Assembly: GCA_001875345.1 (NCBI GenBank)
Contig: MIZA01000024.1
Location: 1-57,181, forward strand
DNA: 57,181 nucleotides
Reading direction: 5' to 3'
Source: Marine Group III euryarchaeote CG-Epi1
GTDB lineage: Archaea > Thermoplasmatota > Poseidoniia > MGIII > CG-Epi1
Shown one piece after another: positions 16,488-25,813 of this stretch (positions within the stretch are counted from its first letter, which is position 1; each line of letters opens with the position of its first letter). The position numbers were made by a program, and so were the translations under genes. The notes beneath the pieces were generated by a model, which was given only the letters and a program-made list of their open reading frames with translations, searched no databases and was not told where the DNA came from.

Positions 16488-17458
16488 AGATACTCAGAAA
16501 CTAAATCTCTCTCAGATACTAATTCATCATTAGTAATGGCCAGTGCTTTTTTTGCAAAATCATCATGCTGGTAATTATCAACTACCTCATATTTACCTGG
16601 TGAAACTGTTCGTACAGGCATACCTGCCCACACTCCTTTTGCAAATCCGTATTGCCCTTCACTACAAACTACAATTGAATGTATTTCATCGCTTACTGTG
16701 TAGAGACTTTGAACATGATTAATCAAGGCATTCGCTGCTGAAGCTGCGCTTGAAAGTCCTCTGGCCTTAATTATTGCTGCACCTCTCTTACCTACGGCTG
16801 GTATGTATTCACTTTTCAGCCAGTTTTCATCACCGATGCTATTTACCGCAGATTCGCCTGAAATTAAGGTGTTTGAATAATCTGGAAACATTGTAGGACT
16901 ATGGTTTCCAAATATAGCAAGGCCTCTTACTTTCTCAATAAGCACGCCTGCTTTTTTGGCTAACATAGATACTGCTCTATTTTGATCTAATCTAGTCATT
17001 GCTGTGAATCTACTGTTATCAAAGCGATCTGATTGTGAGGCCGCAATCATGCAATTTGTATTACAGGGATTTCCAACTACTACTACTCTACAATCATCTG
17101 CTGCATTTTCAGCAATTGCCTTACCTTGTCCAACAAAAATCTTTCCATTATCTTTCAACAAATCTGAACGCTCCATACCCGGACCTCTAGGTTTACTACC
17201 AACTAAAAGACAAAGATTTGCATCTTTGAAAGCTTCTTCAGGATTAGAAGTCACGACAATCTCATCCAATAAAGGGAAAGCACAATCATCTAACTCCATT
17301 GCAACTCCTCTTAGTGCTTCTAACGCAGGTGGAATTTCCAAAAGTTGCAAAGTAACTTTGGCATCTGAGCCAAACATTTCTCCTGCTGCAATTCTAGGAA
17401 GTAAACTATAGCCTATTTGCCCTGCAGCTCCTGTCACTGCAATACGTATAGTATTCAT
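16484..17458 (-). CDS. mdh: Malate dehydrogenase (NAD-dependent, cytosolic type)
   Basis: It interconverts malate and oxaloacetate. The Rossmann start [17 protein letters not shown], the coenzyme loop [16 protein letters not shown], the [12 protein letters not shown] segment, the MTRLDQNRA substrate arginine and the catalytic histidine in [10 protein letters not shown] all match the cytosolic/bacterial type-2 MDH group rather than the lactate-dehydrogenase-like archaeal MDH. I start at ATG 17458 (324 residues). A TATA-like TTTTATC about 28 nt upstream (17484-17490) fits a leaderless transcript. Its stop overlaps the pckA stop, so the two functionally linked genes face each other. Confidence 0.96.
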   Translation of the reverse strand: MNTIRIAVTGAAGQIGYSLLPRIAAGEMFGSDAKVTLQLLEIPPALEALRGVAMELDDCAFPLLDEIVVTSNPEEAFKDANLCLLVGSKPRGPGMERSDLLKDNGKIFVGQGKAIAENAADDCRVVVVGNPCNTNCMIAASQSDRFDNSRFTAMTRLDQNRAVSMLAKKAGVLIEKVRGLAIFGNHSPTMFPDYSNTLISGESAVNSIGDENWLKSEYIPAVGKRGAAIIKARGLSSAASAANALINHVQSLYTVSDEIHSIVVCSEGQYGFAKGVWAGMPVRTVSPGKYEVVDNYQHDDFAKKALAITNDELVSERDLVSEYL

Positions 17459-17549
17459 AATATACATTACTAAATGGGGATGATAAAACTAACACCTTAA
17501 TAGCCTAAATGTCCAAAACCCTTTTAGAGTGGTGACTTCGTGTAAAAAT

Positions 17550-17717
17550 ATGAGTATGCCAATAACTGACGTGAAGAAATATGACATAAACAGAAGGATA
17601 TATTTGCCTAAATGGGTTGAAGAAGATTTAGACCTTGTTCCTGGTGAGTGCTATGTAACTTTCATTCAAAGAGGAGAAAACATAGTAATTAAGAAAGTCA
17701 GCATTAGTATAGACTAA
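17550..17717 (+). CDS. AbrB/SpoVT-like swapped-hairpin protein
   Basis: A 55-residue protein starting at ATG 17550 (ATG 17556 also possible). The core KKYDINRRIYLPKWVEEDLDLVPGECYVTFIQRGENIVIKKV matches the looped-hinge AbrB/MazE DNA-binding fold: strand, PxxVxxxLxLxxGD-like turn, then two strands. GTGs at 17529/17532 would extend it, but a TATA-like stretch around 17521-17529 favours the ATG. It is divergent from mdh, convergent with pheS, and overlaps the pheS end by 4 nt. Possibly an autoregulatory transition-state-type regulator; targets unknown. Confidence 0.65.
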   Translation: MSMPITDVKKYDINRRIYLPKWVEEDLDLVPGECYVTFIQRGENIVIKKVSISID

Positions 17718-19174
17718 AGAGTTTCTTTCAGCCACTTTAAGTCGCTTTGATACAACATTCTTATATCTTTAATTTCCAAATGTAACATAGCTAGCCTTTC
17801 TAAACCTAAACCCCAAGCAAGAACTGGGCAATCAATTCCAAATGGAGCTGTTACTTCAGGTCTGAATATTCCAGCCCCACCCAATTCAAGCCACTTATCT
17901 CCAAATTTAACTTCTACCTCCAAAGAAGGCTCAGTATACGGGAAATAAGCTGGACGAACTCTGACATTATTGAAACCCATCCTCCTGTAAAACTCTTTCA
18001 ATACTCCGATTAGCATCCCAAAATTAGCGTCAGGCTCTACAATTATTCCTTCAACTTGTGTAAATTCAGGTAAATGAGTTGAATCTAAAGCCTCTCTTCT
18101 AAAAACTCTACCTACACTGAAAACTCTAGCCGGAGGTGTTGGATTTTCTGCTAAATATCTGATAGTTCCTACTGTGGTATGTGTTCTGAGGAGTGCTTGT
18201 TGTGCAGCCTCTTTGCTCCAATCAGTACCCCATCCTTTAGAGCCTGTTTCTCCTCCATCTTCATGAATCTTCTTAACTGCATCAAGTATCTCTTTTTCAT
18301 TAATAACAAAAGAAGCCGGTTCTGATAGGTAAAAAGTATCTTGTAATTCCCGGGCAGGGTGATCTTGAGGAATAAACAAAGCATCCATATTCCAGAATGC
18401 AGATTCAACATAATCTCCCTCAATCTCGGTAAAACCCATTTGCAAAAAAATACTCCGAATTTCTTCTGTAAATCTAGTTAATGGGTGAAGTGTGGAAAAA
18501 TTACTAGCTTCAACTTTATCTTCAACACCATATCTTTGAAATGATCTATCTTTCCACTCACCTGATTGGATCAAATCAGGAGTGATATCACCAATTAAAT
18601 TTTCATCTAAACTGTCTAAACTAAAATTATTACCTTCATCTGTTAGAGAAAAAGTTCTTTCAACTTCTTCCTTAACATTTAACAATTTTCTTCCTTTCAA
18701 TAAATTAAGTGCATCCTGATCAATTTCTTTTTCGGATAAAGAAGATTTACTAAGTCTTACAAGTAAAGGCTCATCAGAAGTTTCATCCACATTTCCAGTT
18801 GGGATTAATTTTAATCCTTCGTCTGTTTTTTCCAAGTCTGCAAACCTTTTCCTTTTCAACCAACCTATAACCACCTTACTCTCATCATCATGAAGAGGTA
18901 ACTCAGATAACAGTGACTCTCCGGCTTGATTAAGCCATTCTACCGCGCGCCTTTCTGGTAAGCCTTGCTCTGCGTATCTTTTACCCTCTTCGTTTGTAAA
19001 GTAGAACTTAGTTGAGGATTCCGAAATATTGACTAACCCTTTACTCCTCAACCATGAAGCTGCAGACATAGTTTCCTTTTCACCAAGGTTTGACTCCATG
19101 GAAGCTGCTTCTGGCGAAAGTGTTCCGTTCTTGAGAACCTTAAGCAATTTTACTTCATTTATAGATAAGTCCAC
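17714..19174 (-). CDS. pheS: Phenylalanyl-tRNA synthetase alpha subunit
   Basis: The catalytic alpha chain of PheRS, a class II synthetase. Residues 1-170 hold repeated winged-helix DNA-binding-like modules (INEVKLLKVLKNGTLSPEAASM), as in archaeal/eukaryotic PheS. The catalytic domain includes HPLTRFTEEIRSIFLQMGF, DHPARELQDTFYL (motif 1 region), VGRVFRREALDSTHLPEFTQVEGI (motif 2) and the motif-3-like GLGLERLAMLHLEIKDIRMLY. It has 486 residues from a GTG start. It is separated from pheT and on the opposite strand. Downstream of the NMP-kinase-like gene by 24 nt, it is likely in the same unit. Confidence 0.96.
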   Translation of the reverse strand: MDLSINEVKLLKVLKNGTLSPEAASMESNLGEKETMSAASWLRSKGLVNISESSTKFYFTNEEGKRYAEQGLPERRAVEWLNQAGESLLSELPLHDDESKVVIGWLKRKRFADLEKTDEGLKLIPTGNVDETSDEPLLVRLSKSSLSEKEIDQDALNLLKGRKLLNVKEEVERTFSLTDEGNNFSLDSLDENLIGDITPDLIQSGEWKDRSFQRYGVEDKVEASNFSTLHPLTRFTEEIRSIFLQMGFTEIEGDYVESAFWNMDALFIPQDHPARELQDTFYLSEPASFVINEKEILDAVKKIHEDGGETGSKGWGTDWSKEAAQQALLRTHTTVGTIRYLAENPTPPARVFSVGRVFRREALDSTHLPEFTQVEGIIVEPDANFGMLIGVLKEFYRRMGFNNVRVRPAYFPYTEPSLEVEVKFGDKWLELGGAGIFRPEVTAPFGIDCPVLAWGLGLERLAMLHLEIKDIRMLYQSDLKWLKETL

Positions 19175-19198
19175 AATAAGGTATAGATAGGGTGTTTA

Positions 19199-19963
19199 TT
19201 AATTTGTTCTAAATCCAGATTTTTCTAATTCTCTTACAACTTCTTTAAAAACAAAATCTGCTTCTTTGTTAGTAGTATTAATTACAATGTCGTAGCCATC
19301 TAAATTACCATAATCAAAGCCATACAAAGAAGAGTATCTAGCCCTATCATCGTTATCTCTATCTTGATTTTCTATAAATCTTTCAACTACATCATCACTT
19401 TCAGCTAATCCTAAATTAAAAATTTCATCTTTCAACGATTCTAAACTATCATAAACCATATCTGGAACATTTTCCAAACCCTTAGTATATGCATCTTCAC
19501 CTATCTCTCTACGAAGAAATCTAAGTGCTTGATCTCTTATTGAACACTGAAAATATATGCGAACTATATTTTTCTTGCCAAGATTTTCCATAAAACTTCC
19601 CATGTAGGCAGGTTGTCTTCCTTCAATAACTCCGAGATTTGTTCTAATATTTTCTCCCGAAATCATTTCACATGTTTTATAATCAATTTCAACGTCGATA
19701 CCTCTTTCTGTCAGTAATAGCTTAGCTTGCTCTGCTACAGTAATGCCCCTCTTTGCAGCTACTTCACGAAACAAGTTCCCTACTGAATGGAATGTGCCGC
19801 TGAAGTAATTAGCCAAATTTTTAGCTTGTGTTGATTTACCGGTTAACTGATCACCAGCAATCAAAATCATAGGCTTCTCGTTTATGGAATTCCTAAGCTT
19901 ATCAACAGAATCGAGTCCAATGTAGTTTTTGAAAGCTGTTTCTATTCCGCTAATATATTCCAC
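19199..19963 (-). CDS. Cytidylate/adenylate-kinase-like P-loop protein
   Basis: A 254-residue nucleotide-kinase-like protein. It has a Walker A-like MILIAGDQLTGKSTQA (residues ~31-46), FHSVGNLFREVAAKRGI (NMP-binding helix), GVIEGRQPAYMGSF, and the lid/C-terminal RYSSLYGFDYGNLDGYDIVINTT. These parallel archaeal cytidylate kinase (AGEIFRE..., EGRLA..., RYxxIYGID). It therefore probably phosphorylates CMP or another NMP. It carries a ~30-residue N-terminal extension if the GTG at 19963 is used; a TATA-like GTAAATAGT ~25 nt upstream supports that start. Substrate identity is unproven. Confidence 0.7.
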   Translation of the reverse strand: MEYISGIETAFKNYIGLDSVDKLRNSINEKPMILIAGDQLTGKSTQAKNLANYFSGTFHSVGNLFREVAAKRGITVAEQAKLLLTERGIDVEIDYKTCEMISGENIRTNLGVIEGRQPAYMGSFMENLGKKNIVRIYFQCSIRDQALRFLRREIGEDAYTKGLENVPDMVYDSLESLKDEIFNLGLAESDDVVERFIENQDRDNDDRARYSSLYGFDYGNLDGYDIVINTTNKEADFVFKEVVRELEKSGFRTN

Positions 19964-20000
19964 AATCTAATTCGTTACTAGTACTATTTACCTGTTTTGA

Positions 20001-21092
20001 TTAGCATTCAAATGTTGATTCCAAATGCCCAGTAAGAGGGTCACCAAAGTCAATGACTCTCCCGTCCCAATCTTCTTCTGCTACTAAGGCTATTAAGCTG
20101 TTAGGCGCTTCATCGATAACTTTCCAACCTAATTCTGCTGCCAAACTATTAGAAAATGAAAGAACTTCATCATATGTCAACATATTATCTTGGCTCAAAC
20201 GCTCACGAGCTGGACCTAAATGCATATATGATTTTACTTCTATCATGACTCTTTCTCCTGCCATTTTAATTAATTTAGCATAGCCTGCAACATCGAAGTC
20301 ATTCCAACCTTTTACAACAGTCATTCTGAGAACTTTACGTGTTTCTAGACCATCCATCAAAGCTAGAGTCCCTTTAATCTTATCCCAGAAATTAGGTACT
20401 AGTGGCACATCAATCTTCTTCCAAGTACGTTCGTCTGGAGCATCTAATGACATGTACAATTGAGTAGGTAAAGAATCTTCATCTCTAAGCCTTTCAATCA
20501 TTTCTGGGTGCAATCCATTAGTTACTAAAAATGAAGAAATTTTACGGCTCCTTAATTCGCGGAGCATTTCTGGCAGTCTATTGTAAAGAGTTGGTTCTCC
20601 AGTTAAGGAAATAGCAAAATGACGAACCGTTTTAGACTCAAGTACTTTTTGCTGATCAACGTTTGGATTTCCCCCAAACCCTGAAAGCTTTCGCAAATGT
20701 CCTTCAATTGAACCCTGTACAATGTCGGCAGGATCATCCTTGGCGTATTCCATCAAATCTTGTTTACCTGAAAACATTTCATTAACTCGCCAACAGTACA
20801 CACATTTTTGATCACAAGCTACAGCTGCAGGAGTCATTTGTGTACATTGGTGAGATCTTATTCCGTAAAACTTTTGCTTGTAACATCCACCTTCTGATCC
20901 TTTTATAGATTTTTTAGTCCATCCACATATTTCAACTGCTGAGTGATTTCCAACAATTTCATATGATGCCTTTTCAAGTGCTTCCTTGTATTCGTCTGTA
21001 AAAAGAAGATTACTCTCCTCGCCATCAGGTTCTCGCAAATTTTCTTTAGGTATTTTATCAATATTTTTATCTTTAGAACTGGTTTCCATCAT
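20001..21092 (-). CDS. taw1: 4-demethylwyosine synthase TYW1/Taw1
   Basis: A radical-SAM enzyme that condenses pyruvate carbons with N1-methylguanosine-37 of tRNA-Phe to build the tricyclic wyosine core. The 4Fe-4S radical-SAM motif CDQKCVYCWR lies near residues 91-100, preceded by additional cysteines (CGWTKK, CYKQKFYGIRSHQC) that support the second cluster. FAISLTGEPTLYNRLPEM and LYMSLDAPDERTW are diagnostic for TYW1. It has 363 residues. Its ATG overlaps the stop of the upstream gene (ATGA at 21089-21092), so it is co-translated with the anchored protein gene. Confidence 0.94.
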   Translation of the reverse strand: MMETSSKDKNIDKIPKENLREPDGEESNLLFTDEYKEALEKASYEIVGNHSAVEICGWTKKSIKGSEGGCYKQKFYGIRSHQCTQMTPAAVACDQKCVYCWRVNEMFSGKQDLMEYAKDDPADIVQGSIEGHLRKLSGFGGNPNVDQQKVLESKTVRHFAISLTGEPTLYNRLPEMLRELRSRKISSFLVTNGLHPEMIERLRDEDSLPTQLYMSLDAPDERTWKKIDVPLVPNFWDKIKGTLALMDGLETRKVLRMTVVKGWNDFDVAGYAKLIKMAGERVMIEVKSYMHLGPARERLSQDNMLTYDEVLSFSNSLAAELGWKVIDEAPNSLIALVAEEDWDGRVIDFGDPLTGHLESTFEC

Positions 21093-21808
21093 ACTTCAAC
21101 AATCTCCCTAATATTTTCTAACTCCCACATGTAATATGTAAATGTAATCGTATAATCTATAGAATCATTCAGTGCAATTGAGCCAACACTTTCTGAGGCG
21201 TAGGTAAACTTTCCACCCAACCATTCTCCGGACGTTTCGTATGATTTAACAAAATCATCTGGACTATCGGCAGTGTCTGAAACTATTTCTGGCAGCTGAT
21301 TAACAAGCCAAGTTGTTACTATTGTTCCACCGTTACCACCATCATTCTGAGATTGACCTGTCGTATCGTTCTGCGAAGAAACATCAAATGTCACTTGACG
21401 CCCGCCGCCTGCTCCTCCATTTGCATCCCAAGAAACCTGAATGTCAACATGCGAAATACGTAAATTAGAGATTAGATCCCAATCAACATCGTCAACAACA
21501 TAACCAAACTCAATGAACTCTCCTTCACTATTTAATGTACCTGAAATAGTAGTGCCAGAAACTTCAGACAGACTTACATCTGCAGTAAATGCCTTCGTCC
21601 CACCTAATTCGGAAACCATTATTGAGTTCGCTGCTGAGGAAAAGGTAACCATTAGCATCAGTATGATAACTATGAAGCCAACGGTTCCGGAAACTATCCT
21701 TCCAGTTACTGTAAAACCCAATTTAACTGAGCCTAGGTGATACAATTCTTTATTGTTGTATTTTTCAAAGCTGGAAAGCTTTTCTGACAATTTATCTCCT
21801 ATACTCAT
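21089..21808 (-). CDS. Single-pass membrane-anchored protein, unknown function
   Basis: A 239-residue protein with a cytoplasmic N-terminus of ~35 charged residues, then one hydrophobic segment (VGFIVIILMLMVTFSSAA, about 43-60). The extracellular beta-rich domain of ~175 residues is rich in Gly, Asn, Ser and Thr (GGAGGGRQVTFDVSSQNDTTG). The layout resembles a pilin-like or type II membrane protein but lacks a clear class III signal cleavage motif. A TATA-like GCTAAATAAAG sits ~25 nt upstream of ATG 21808. It precedes taw1 with ATGA overlap, though no functional link is evident. I do not recognise the family. Confidence 0.6.
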   Translation of the reverse strand: MSIGDKLSEKLSSFEKYNNKELYHLGSVKLGFTVTGRIVSGTVGFIVIILMLMVTFSSAANSIMVSELGGTKAFTADVSLSEVSGTTISGTLNSEGEFIEFGYVVDDVDWDLISNLRISHVDIQVSWDANGGAGGGRQVTFDVSSQNDTTGQSQNDGGNGGTIVTTWLVNQLPEIVSDTADSPDDFVKSYETSGEWLGGKFTYASESVGSIALNDSIDYTITFTYYMWELENIREIVEV

Positions 21809-21850
21809 TGAGCTGCTAGTGTCTTGCCTTTATTTAGCTTTCAGTTCAAA

Positions 21851-24800
21851 CTATGAACAGCCTGTGGTAGACCCACAGCTTACACATTTAAGACAGCTAC
21901 CGTTAGATACTAAAGTGAATTGACCGCATTCAGGACATGGATCACCTTCATAACCATACTTTTCAGCTTCTTTCACAAGTGCATTATCTCCAGAAATCAT
22001 AGGTGCATTTTCTGTAGACAAATCAGTTACTGTTGATTGAAAAGAGTTTGAATCACTGGATGAAGTGGCCATATCATCTAAAGTTAGTTGAATTTCGTGG
22101 CCATCTGTAGCTTCACCTGCTGGAGTAAGGCCTGAATTCAAATTTTGCTCTGTTTCAGCTTCACCTTCGCTTCTAACTATATCTGGCTTCAAATCTTCTG
22201 GCTTAACATGGGAAAGATCATTTCTATCCAAATAGTTAACTGCTAAATCTCTGAAAATGTAATCTAAAATACTAGTTGACATTTTAATACGTTCATTTCC
22301 AATAACCGGACCGTTAGGCTCAAATCTAGTAAAAACAAATGCATCAACAAATTCCTTTAGAGGTACACCGTGCTGTAAACCAAGACTTACTGCAATAGCA
22401 AAAGCATTTGTTAAAGCCTTGAAAGCCGCACCTTCTTTATGCATGTCAATGAAGACTTCTCCCAATGTTCCATCGTCGTACTCACCAGTGTGCAAGTACA
22501 CGTTGTGACCTCCTATCTTTGCCTTCTGAATGTATCCTTTTCTTTTATTAGGCAATTTTCTTCTTTGTGCAATATAGCGAGTAACTATTTTACTTGCAAG
22601 AGGGATTGCATCTGGAGTTGGAAGGGCTTTAGCCATAGTTTCCACGGCTTGCTCGGTGCTAACCATGGTCTCGGACATCATTTCCTCTTCATCAATATCC
22701 ACTTTCAACACTGTTCCAGACATAAGAGGTTGACTTAATTTTGAACCGTCTCTGTAAAGTGCATTAGCTTTAATCATTGCTCTCCAAGAATCCATGTAAA
22801 CTTGCTTAATGTCTTCAATCGTAGATTCGTGAGGCATATTGATTGTTTTTGATATAGCTCCAGAAATGAAAGGTTGAGCTGCAGCCATCATATTGATATG
22901 AGCACTCCAGCCAATGAATCGTGTACCATATTGACCACACTTATTTGCACAATCGAAAACTGCTAAATCGCTATCTTTTATGTGAGGTGCTCCCTCTATA
23001 GTTAACCTACCAAAAATGAAATCATTGGCTTCATTAATTTGCTCTTTTGTGTAACCTAAATGCTCTAATAAATCAAAGTTCCAGTTGTCCAAGAATTCTT
23101 CCTTAACTCTTAATTTTTCTACACAGAATTCTGTGCCTACCATGGATGGCGTTACAAGTAACCCTACTGACGTGAAACTACTTATTTGAGATTCTAGTGA
23201 GTCAATTATATCATTAGTTAAGCCTTTACGTATTAGTGATTCTCTGTTAATACCTGGAGCCTCAGAAAAGGTTCCTGTACCAATAACGTAATCAACTATT
23301 TCTTTTGATTGCACTGAGTCATATCCTAATCTATCTAGTGCAACCGGAACTGACTGATTAATTATCCTAAGCATACCTCCACCAGCAAGAGTCTTAAACT
23401 TTACAAGTGCAAAGTCTGGTTCTATACCTGTAGTGTCACAATCCATTACTATGCCAATAGTTCCAGTTGGTGCAATTACCGTAGCTTGGGCATTTCTAAA
23501 GCCATGTTTTTCTCCTTCGGAGACTACTTGATCCCAACAATTCTGTGCTGCTGAAAGTAAATACTCAGGGCAATAGTTAGAATCGATGCCTCTCGGAGTT
23601 ACAGTAAGACCTTCATACTCCTTAGAAGGGACATTGTATGCTGCTCTTCTATGATTTCTCATAACTCTTAACATATTATCCTTGTTTTGCTCGTATCTTG
23701 GGAATGGACCTTGTACTGAAGACATTTCTGCGCTTGCAGCGTATGAAACTCCTCCCAAAATAGACGTAAGCGCTCCGCAAATTGCTGTAGCTCTGTTATC
23801 ATCATATGGAATACCCATGCGCATTAACAAAGAACCAATGTTAGCATAACCTAATCCTAATGTCCTATAATCATAACTTCGTTGAGCAATAGCTTCCGAA
23901 GGAAATTGTGCCATTAATACTGAAATCTCTAGTGCCACAGTCCATAACCTTATTGCGTGACTATATTTTTCAGTGTCGAACTTAGTAGTTTCATCGTCAT
24001 AGAATTTAACTAAATTAAGACTTGCAAGATTACAGGCTGTGTCATCCAAAAACATGTACTCAGAACAAGGATTACTACCGTTGATTGGGCCATCTGGTGA
24101 GCATGTGTGCCACTCATTAATGGTGGTATCATATTGCAATCCTGGGTCTGCACAAGACCATGCGGCTTTAGATATCTTATCCCATAATTCATTAGCTGGA
24201 ATGGATTTACATGGTGCTGGATCTCTGGACTCCTCTTTAGCATCATCTAATTCAGTTCTCCAGTATAAATTCCAGTCGCCTTCGTCAAGAACTGCTTGCA
24301 TGAAGTCATTACTAACTCTAACTGAATTATTACTATTTTGACCTGAAACTGTAGAATAAGCATCACCTTCCCAAGAAGTATCATATGTTTCAATGTCCAT
24401 ATGAGTGTAACCTTGTTCACCTAGTTCAAGAACTCTTGCAATTATGTTTTCAGGAACATAAGCTTGCATAGCAACACTAATTGCTTTAGCTAAAGACCTG
24501 TTTTTCCCTTGATCAAATTTAGAATCTTCCTCAGGGTGGGCTTGTATTGCGGCCAGAATTTCATTTGCATGGTTTTGAAGATGCTGTGAACCTGAAACTA
24601 GTGCAGCAACCTTCTCTTCTTCTGTTAATTTCCAATCAATGAATGCTTCTATATCTGGATGGTCCATATCCAAACTAACCATTTTAGCAGCTCTACGTGT
24701 TGTGCCTCCAGATTTTATTGCACCTGCAGCACGGTCACCTATTCGCAAAAAGGACATAAGACCAGAAGACATACCGCCACCAGAAAGTGGCTCTCCATCT

Positions 24801-25540
24801 CCCCTTATCTTTGAAAAATTACTACCAGTTCCAGATCCAAATTTAAACAGACGAGCTTCACGCGTCCAAAGATCCATAATTCCACCCTCATTAACTAAAT
24901 CATCTGAAACAGATTGAATAAAACAAGCATGAGGTTGTGGATGCTCATATGCATTCACTGAACGCTCTAAATCACCGGTCTTCGGATTAACAAAGTAATG
25001 TCCTTGGGCTGGGCCTTCGATACCATAAGCCCAGTTGAGACCTGTGTTAAACCACTGGGGCGAATTGGGAGAAACCATTTGGAATGCAAGCATGTAACAC
25101 ATTTCATCAAAATATGCTTTTGCGTCTTCTTCGCTAGCGAAATAGCCGTGCTTCCAACCCCAATAAGTCCATGTTCCAGCTAAACGTCTAAAAGTTTGCT
25201 TACCATCAATTTCCTCACCAAATTTTTCCCCTTCACTAAGATTCTCCATAGATTTGAGATCTGGAACGCTTCGCTGAAGCCAAGACGGAACTGCTTTTTC
25301 CTTAACTTTTCTGAGTTTTTTAGGAATTCCAGCTTTTCTAAGATATTTTTGAGCAAGAACATTAGCCGCAACTTGACTGTAGTTATCTGGAAGATTAACA
25401 TCTTTCATTGAAAAGGCAACACTTCCATCAAAGTTTCTTATTTCAACATCTCTTTTTGACCAGGACAATTTATCAAAAGGATCTTTTCCACTTTCAGTGA
25501 AATGTCTAGATATATTTAATGCATTAGCTTTGGCTGGCAA
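21851..25540 (-). CDS. nrdJ: Ribonucleotide reductase, adenosylcobalamin-dependent (class II)
   Basis: It reduces ribonucleotides to deoxyribonucleotides using B12. The 1229-residue chain has the NrdJ N-terminus ([27 protein letters not shown]), [27 protein letters not shown], the phosphate-binding [13 protein letters not shown], and the catalytic NPCSE around residue 497. RNQ/ATG-type substrate loops ([14 protein letters not shown]) and a TSCPD domain ([24 protein letters not shown]) follow. The tail is a zinc-binding CPECG...[14 protein letters not shown], which probably shuttles disulfides. The start is TTG 25540, preceded immediately by an in-frame TAG. A strong Shine-Dalgarno-like GGGGGGTG lies 6-7 nt upstream, inside a hairpin (25545-25562). 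It is monocistronic as far as I can see. Confidence 0.96.
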   Translation of the reverse strand: MPAKANALNISRHFTESGKDPFDKLSWSKRDVEIRNFDGSVAFSMKDVNLPDNYSQVAANVLAQKYLRKAGIPKKLRKVKEKAVPSWLQRSVPDLKSMENLSEGEKFGEEIDGKQTFRRLAGTWTYWGWKHGYFASEEDAKAYFDEMCYMLAFQMVSPNSPQWFNTGLNWAYGIEGPAQGHYFVNPKTGDLERSVNAYEHPQPHACFIQSVSDDLVNEGGIMDLWTREARLFKFGSGTGSNFSKIRGDGEPLSGGGMSSGLMSFLRIGDRAAGAIKSGGTTRRAAKMVSLDMDHPDIEAFIDWKLTEEEKVAALVSGSQHLQNHANEILAAIQAHPEEDSKFDQGKNRSLAKAISVAMQAYVPENIIARVLELGEQGYTHMDIETYDTSWEGDAYSTVSGQNSNNSVRVSNDFMQAVLDEGDWNLYWRTELDDAKEESRDPAPCKSIPANELWDKISKAAWSCADPGLQYDTTINEWHTCSPDGPINGSNPCSEYMFLDDTACNLASLNLVKFYDDETTKFDTEKYSHAIRLWTVALEISVLMAQFPSEAIAQRSYDYRTLGLGYANIGSLLMRMGIPYDDNRATAICGALTSILGGVSYAASAEMSSVQGPFPRYEQNKDNMLRVMRNHRRAAYNVPSKEYEGLTVTPRGIDSNYCPEYLLSAAQNCWDQVVSEGEKHGFRNAQATVIAPTGTIGIVMDCDTTGIEPDFALVKFKTLAGGGMLRIINQSVPVALDRLGYDSVQSKEIVDYVIGTGTFSEAPGINRESLIRKGLTNDIIDSLESQISSFTSVGLLVTPSMVGTEFCVEKLRVKEEFLDNWNFDLLEHLGYTKEQINEANDFIFGRLTIEGAPHIKDSDLAVFDCANKCGQYGTRFIGWSAHINMMAAAQPFISGAISKTINMPHESTIEDIKQVYMDSWRAMIKANALYRDGSKLSQPLMSGTVLKVDIDEEEMMSETMVSTEQAVETMAKALPTPDAIPLASKIVTRYIAQRRKLPNKRKGYIQKAKIGGHNVYLHTGEYDDGTLGEVFIDMHKEGAAFKALTNAFAIAVSLGLQHGVPLKEFVDAFVFTRFEPNGPVIGNERIKMSTSILDYIFRDLAVNYLDRNDLSHVKPEDLKPDIVRSEGEAETEQNLNSGLTPAGEATDGHEIQLTLDDMATSSSDSNSFQSTVTDLSTENAPMISGDNALVKEAEKYGYEGDPCPECGQFTLVSNGSCLKCVSCGSTTGCS

Positions 25541-25544
25541 CTAG

Positions 25545-25562
25545 GCCACCCCCCAAGGTGGC
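25545..25562 (-). promoter_or_regulatory. Hairpin sequestering the nrdJ ribosome-binding site
   Basis: On the mRNA strand GCCACC and GGTGGC pair perfectly (6 bp) around a TTGGGG loop. The run GGGGGGTGG (25554-25546), which can pair with the 16S anti-Shine-Dalgarno sequence with one G-U wobble, occupies the loop and 3' arm, ending 6 nt before the TTG start. The structure therefore could hide the ribosome-binding site. Confidence 0.55.
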
Positions 25563-25564
25563 AG

Positions 25565-25580
25565 AAATGACTCATCATTT
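25565..25580 (-). promoter_or_regulatory. Second hairpin in the nrdJ leader
   Basis: On the mRNA strand AAATGA and TCATTT form a 6-bp stem with a TGAG tetraloop, two bases upstream of the RBS hairpin. The two form a tandem pair in a predicted ~63-nt leader. Confidence 0.45.
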
Positions 25581-25623
25581 ACAAAAATTTGATTTAATTT
25601 CATGATTTTCTACCATTAAGCAA

Positions 25624-25635
25624 CCTTATAATAAG
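25624..25635 (-). promoter_or_regulatory. TATA box of nrdJ
   Basis: CTTATTATAAGG on the minus strand; transcription would start near 25603 and give a leader of about 63 nt before TTG 25540. That is unusually long here, where most genes appear leaderless. Confidence 0.45.
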
Positions 25636-25669
25636 TATTTCATACGTTTAAAAAAAAATCAAAAAGTTC

Positions 25670-25700
25670 CATTTTTAGTAGTACGTCTACTACAAAAATG
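25670..25700. repeat. Imperfect inverted repeat between nadE and nrdJ
   Basis: The arms CATTTTTAGTAG and CTACTACAAAAATG pair around a TACGT loop, with the central six base pairs (TAGTAG/CTACTA) perfect and one or two bulged bases outside. It lies ~35 nt upstream of the nrdJ TATA-like box, so it could be an operator or part of the nadE 3' end. Confidence 0.4.
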
Positions 25701-25723
25701 AACAAAAAAGAGTAGAACCTGTC

Positions 25724-25741
25724 AAAAAACCAGTGTTGGTT
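25724..25741 (-). terminator. Possible nadE terminator hairpin
   Basis: On the minus strand AACCA-ACAC-TGGTT is followed by four further T residues, 73-90 nt downstream of the nadE stop. The stem is short (5 bp). An alternative pairing GAACC with GGTTC over a larger loop is also possible. Confidence 0.3.
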
Positions 25742-25813
25742 CCACAAATTTAATGATAAAAACTGTTAAAAATAAGTATACGTTAAATGACGTAATAATT
25801 AAATTATAAAAAA

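Noticed and set aside
22439-24917. Several 90-100 residue open frames on the plus strand inside nrdJ
   Set aside because: They are antisense shadows of a well-conserved gene, with no recognisable domain or start signals.
25541-25813. Cobalamin riboswitch upstream of the B12-dependent reductase
   Set aside because: The predicted leader is only ~63 nt and I find no B12-box-like sequence with the expected multi-helix core; the hairpins present are small and local.
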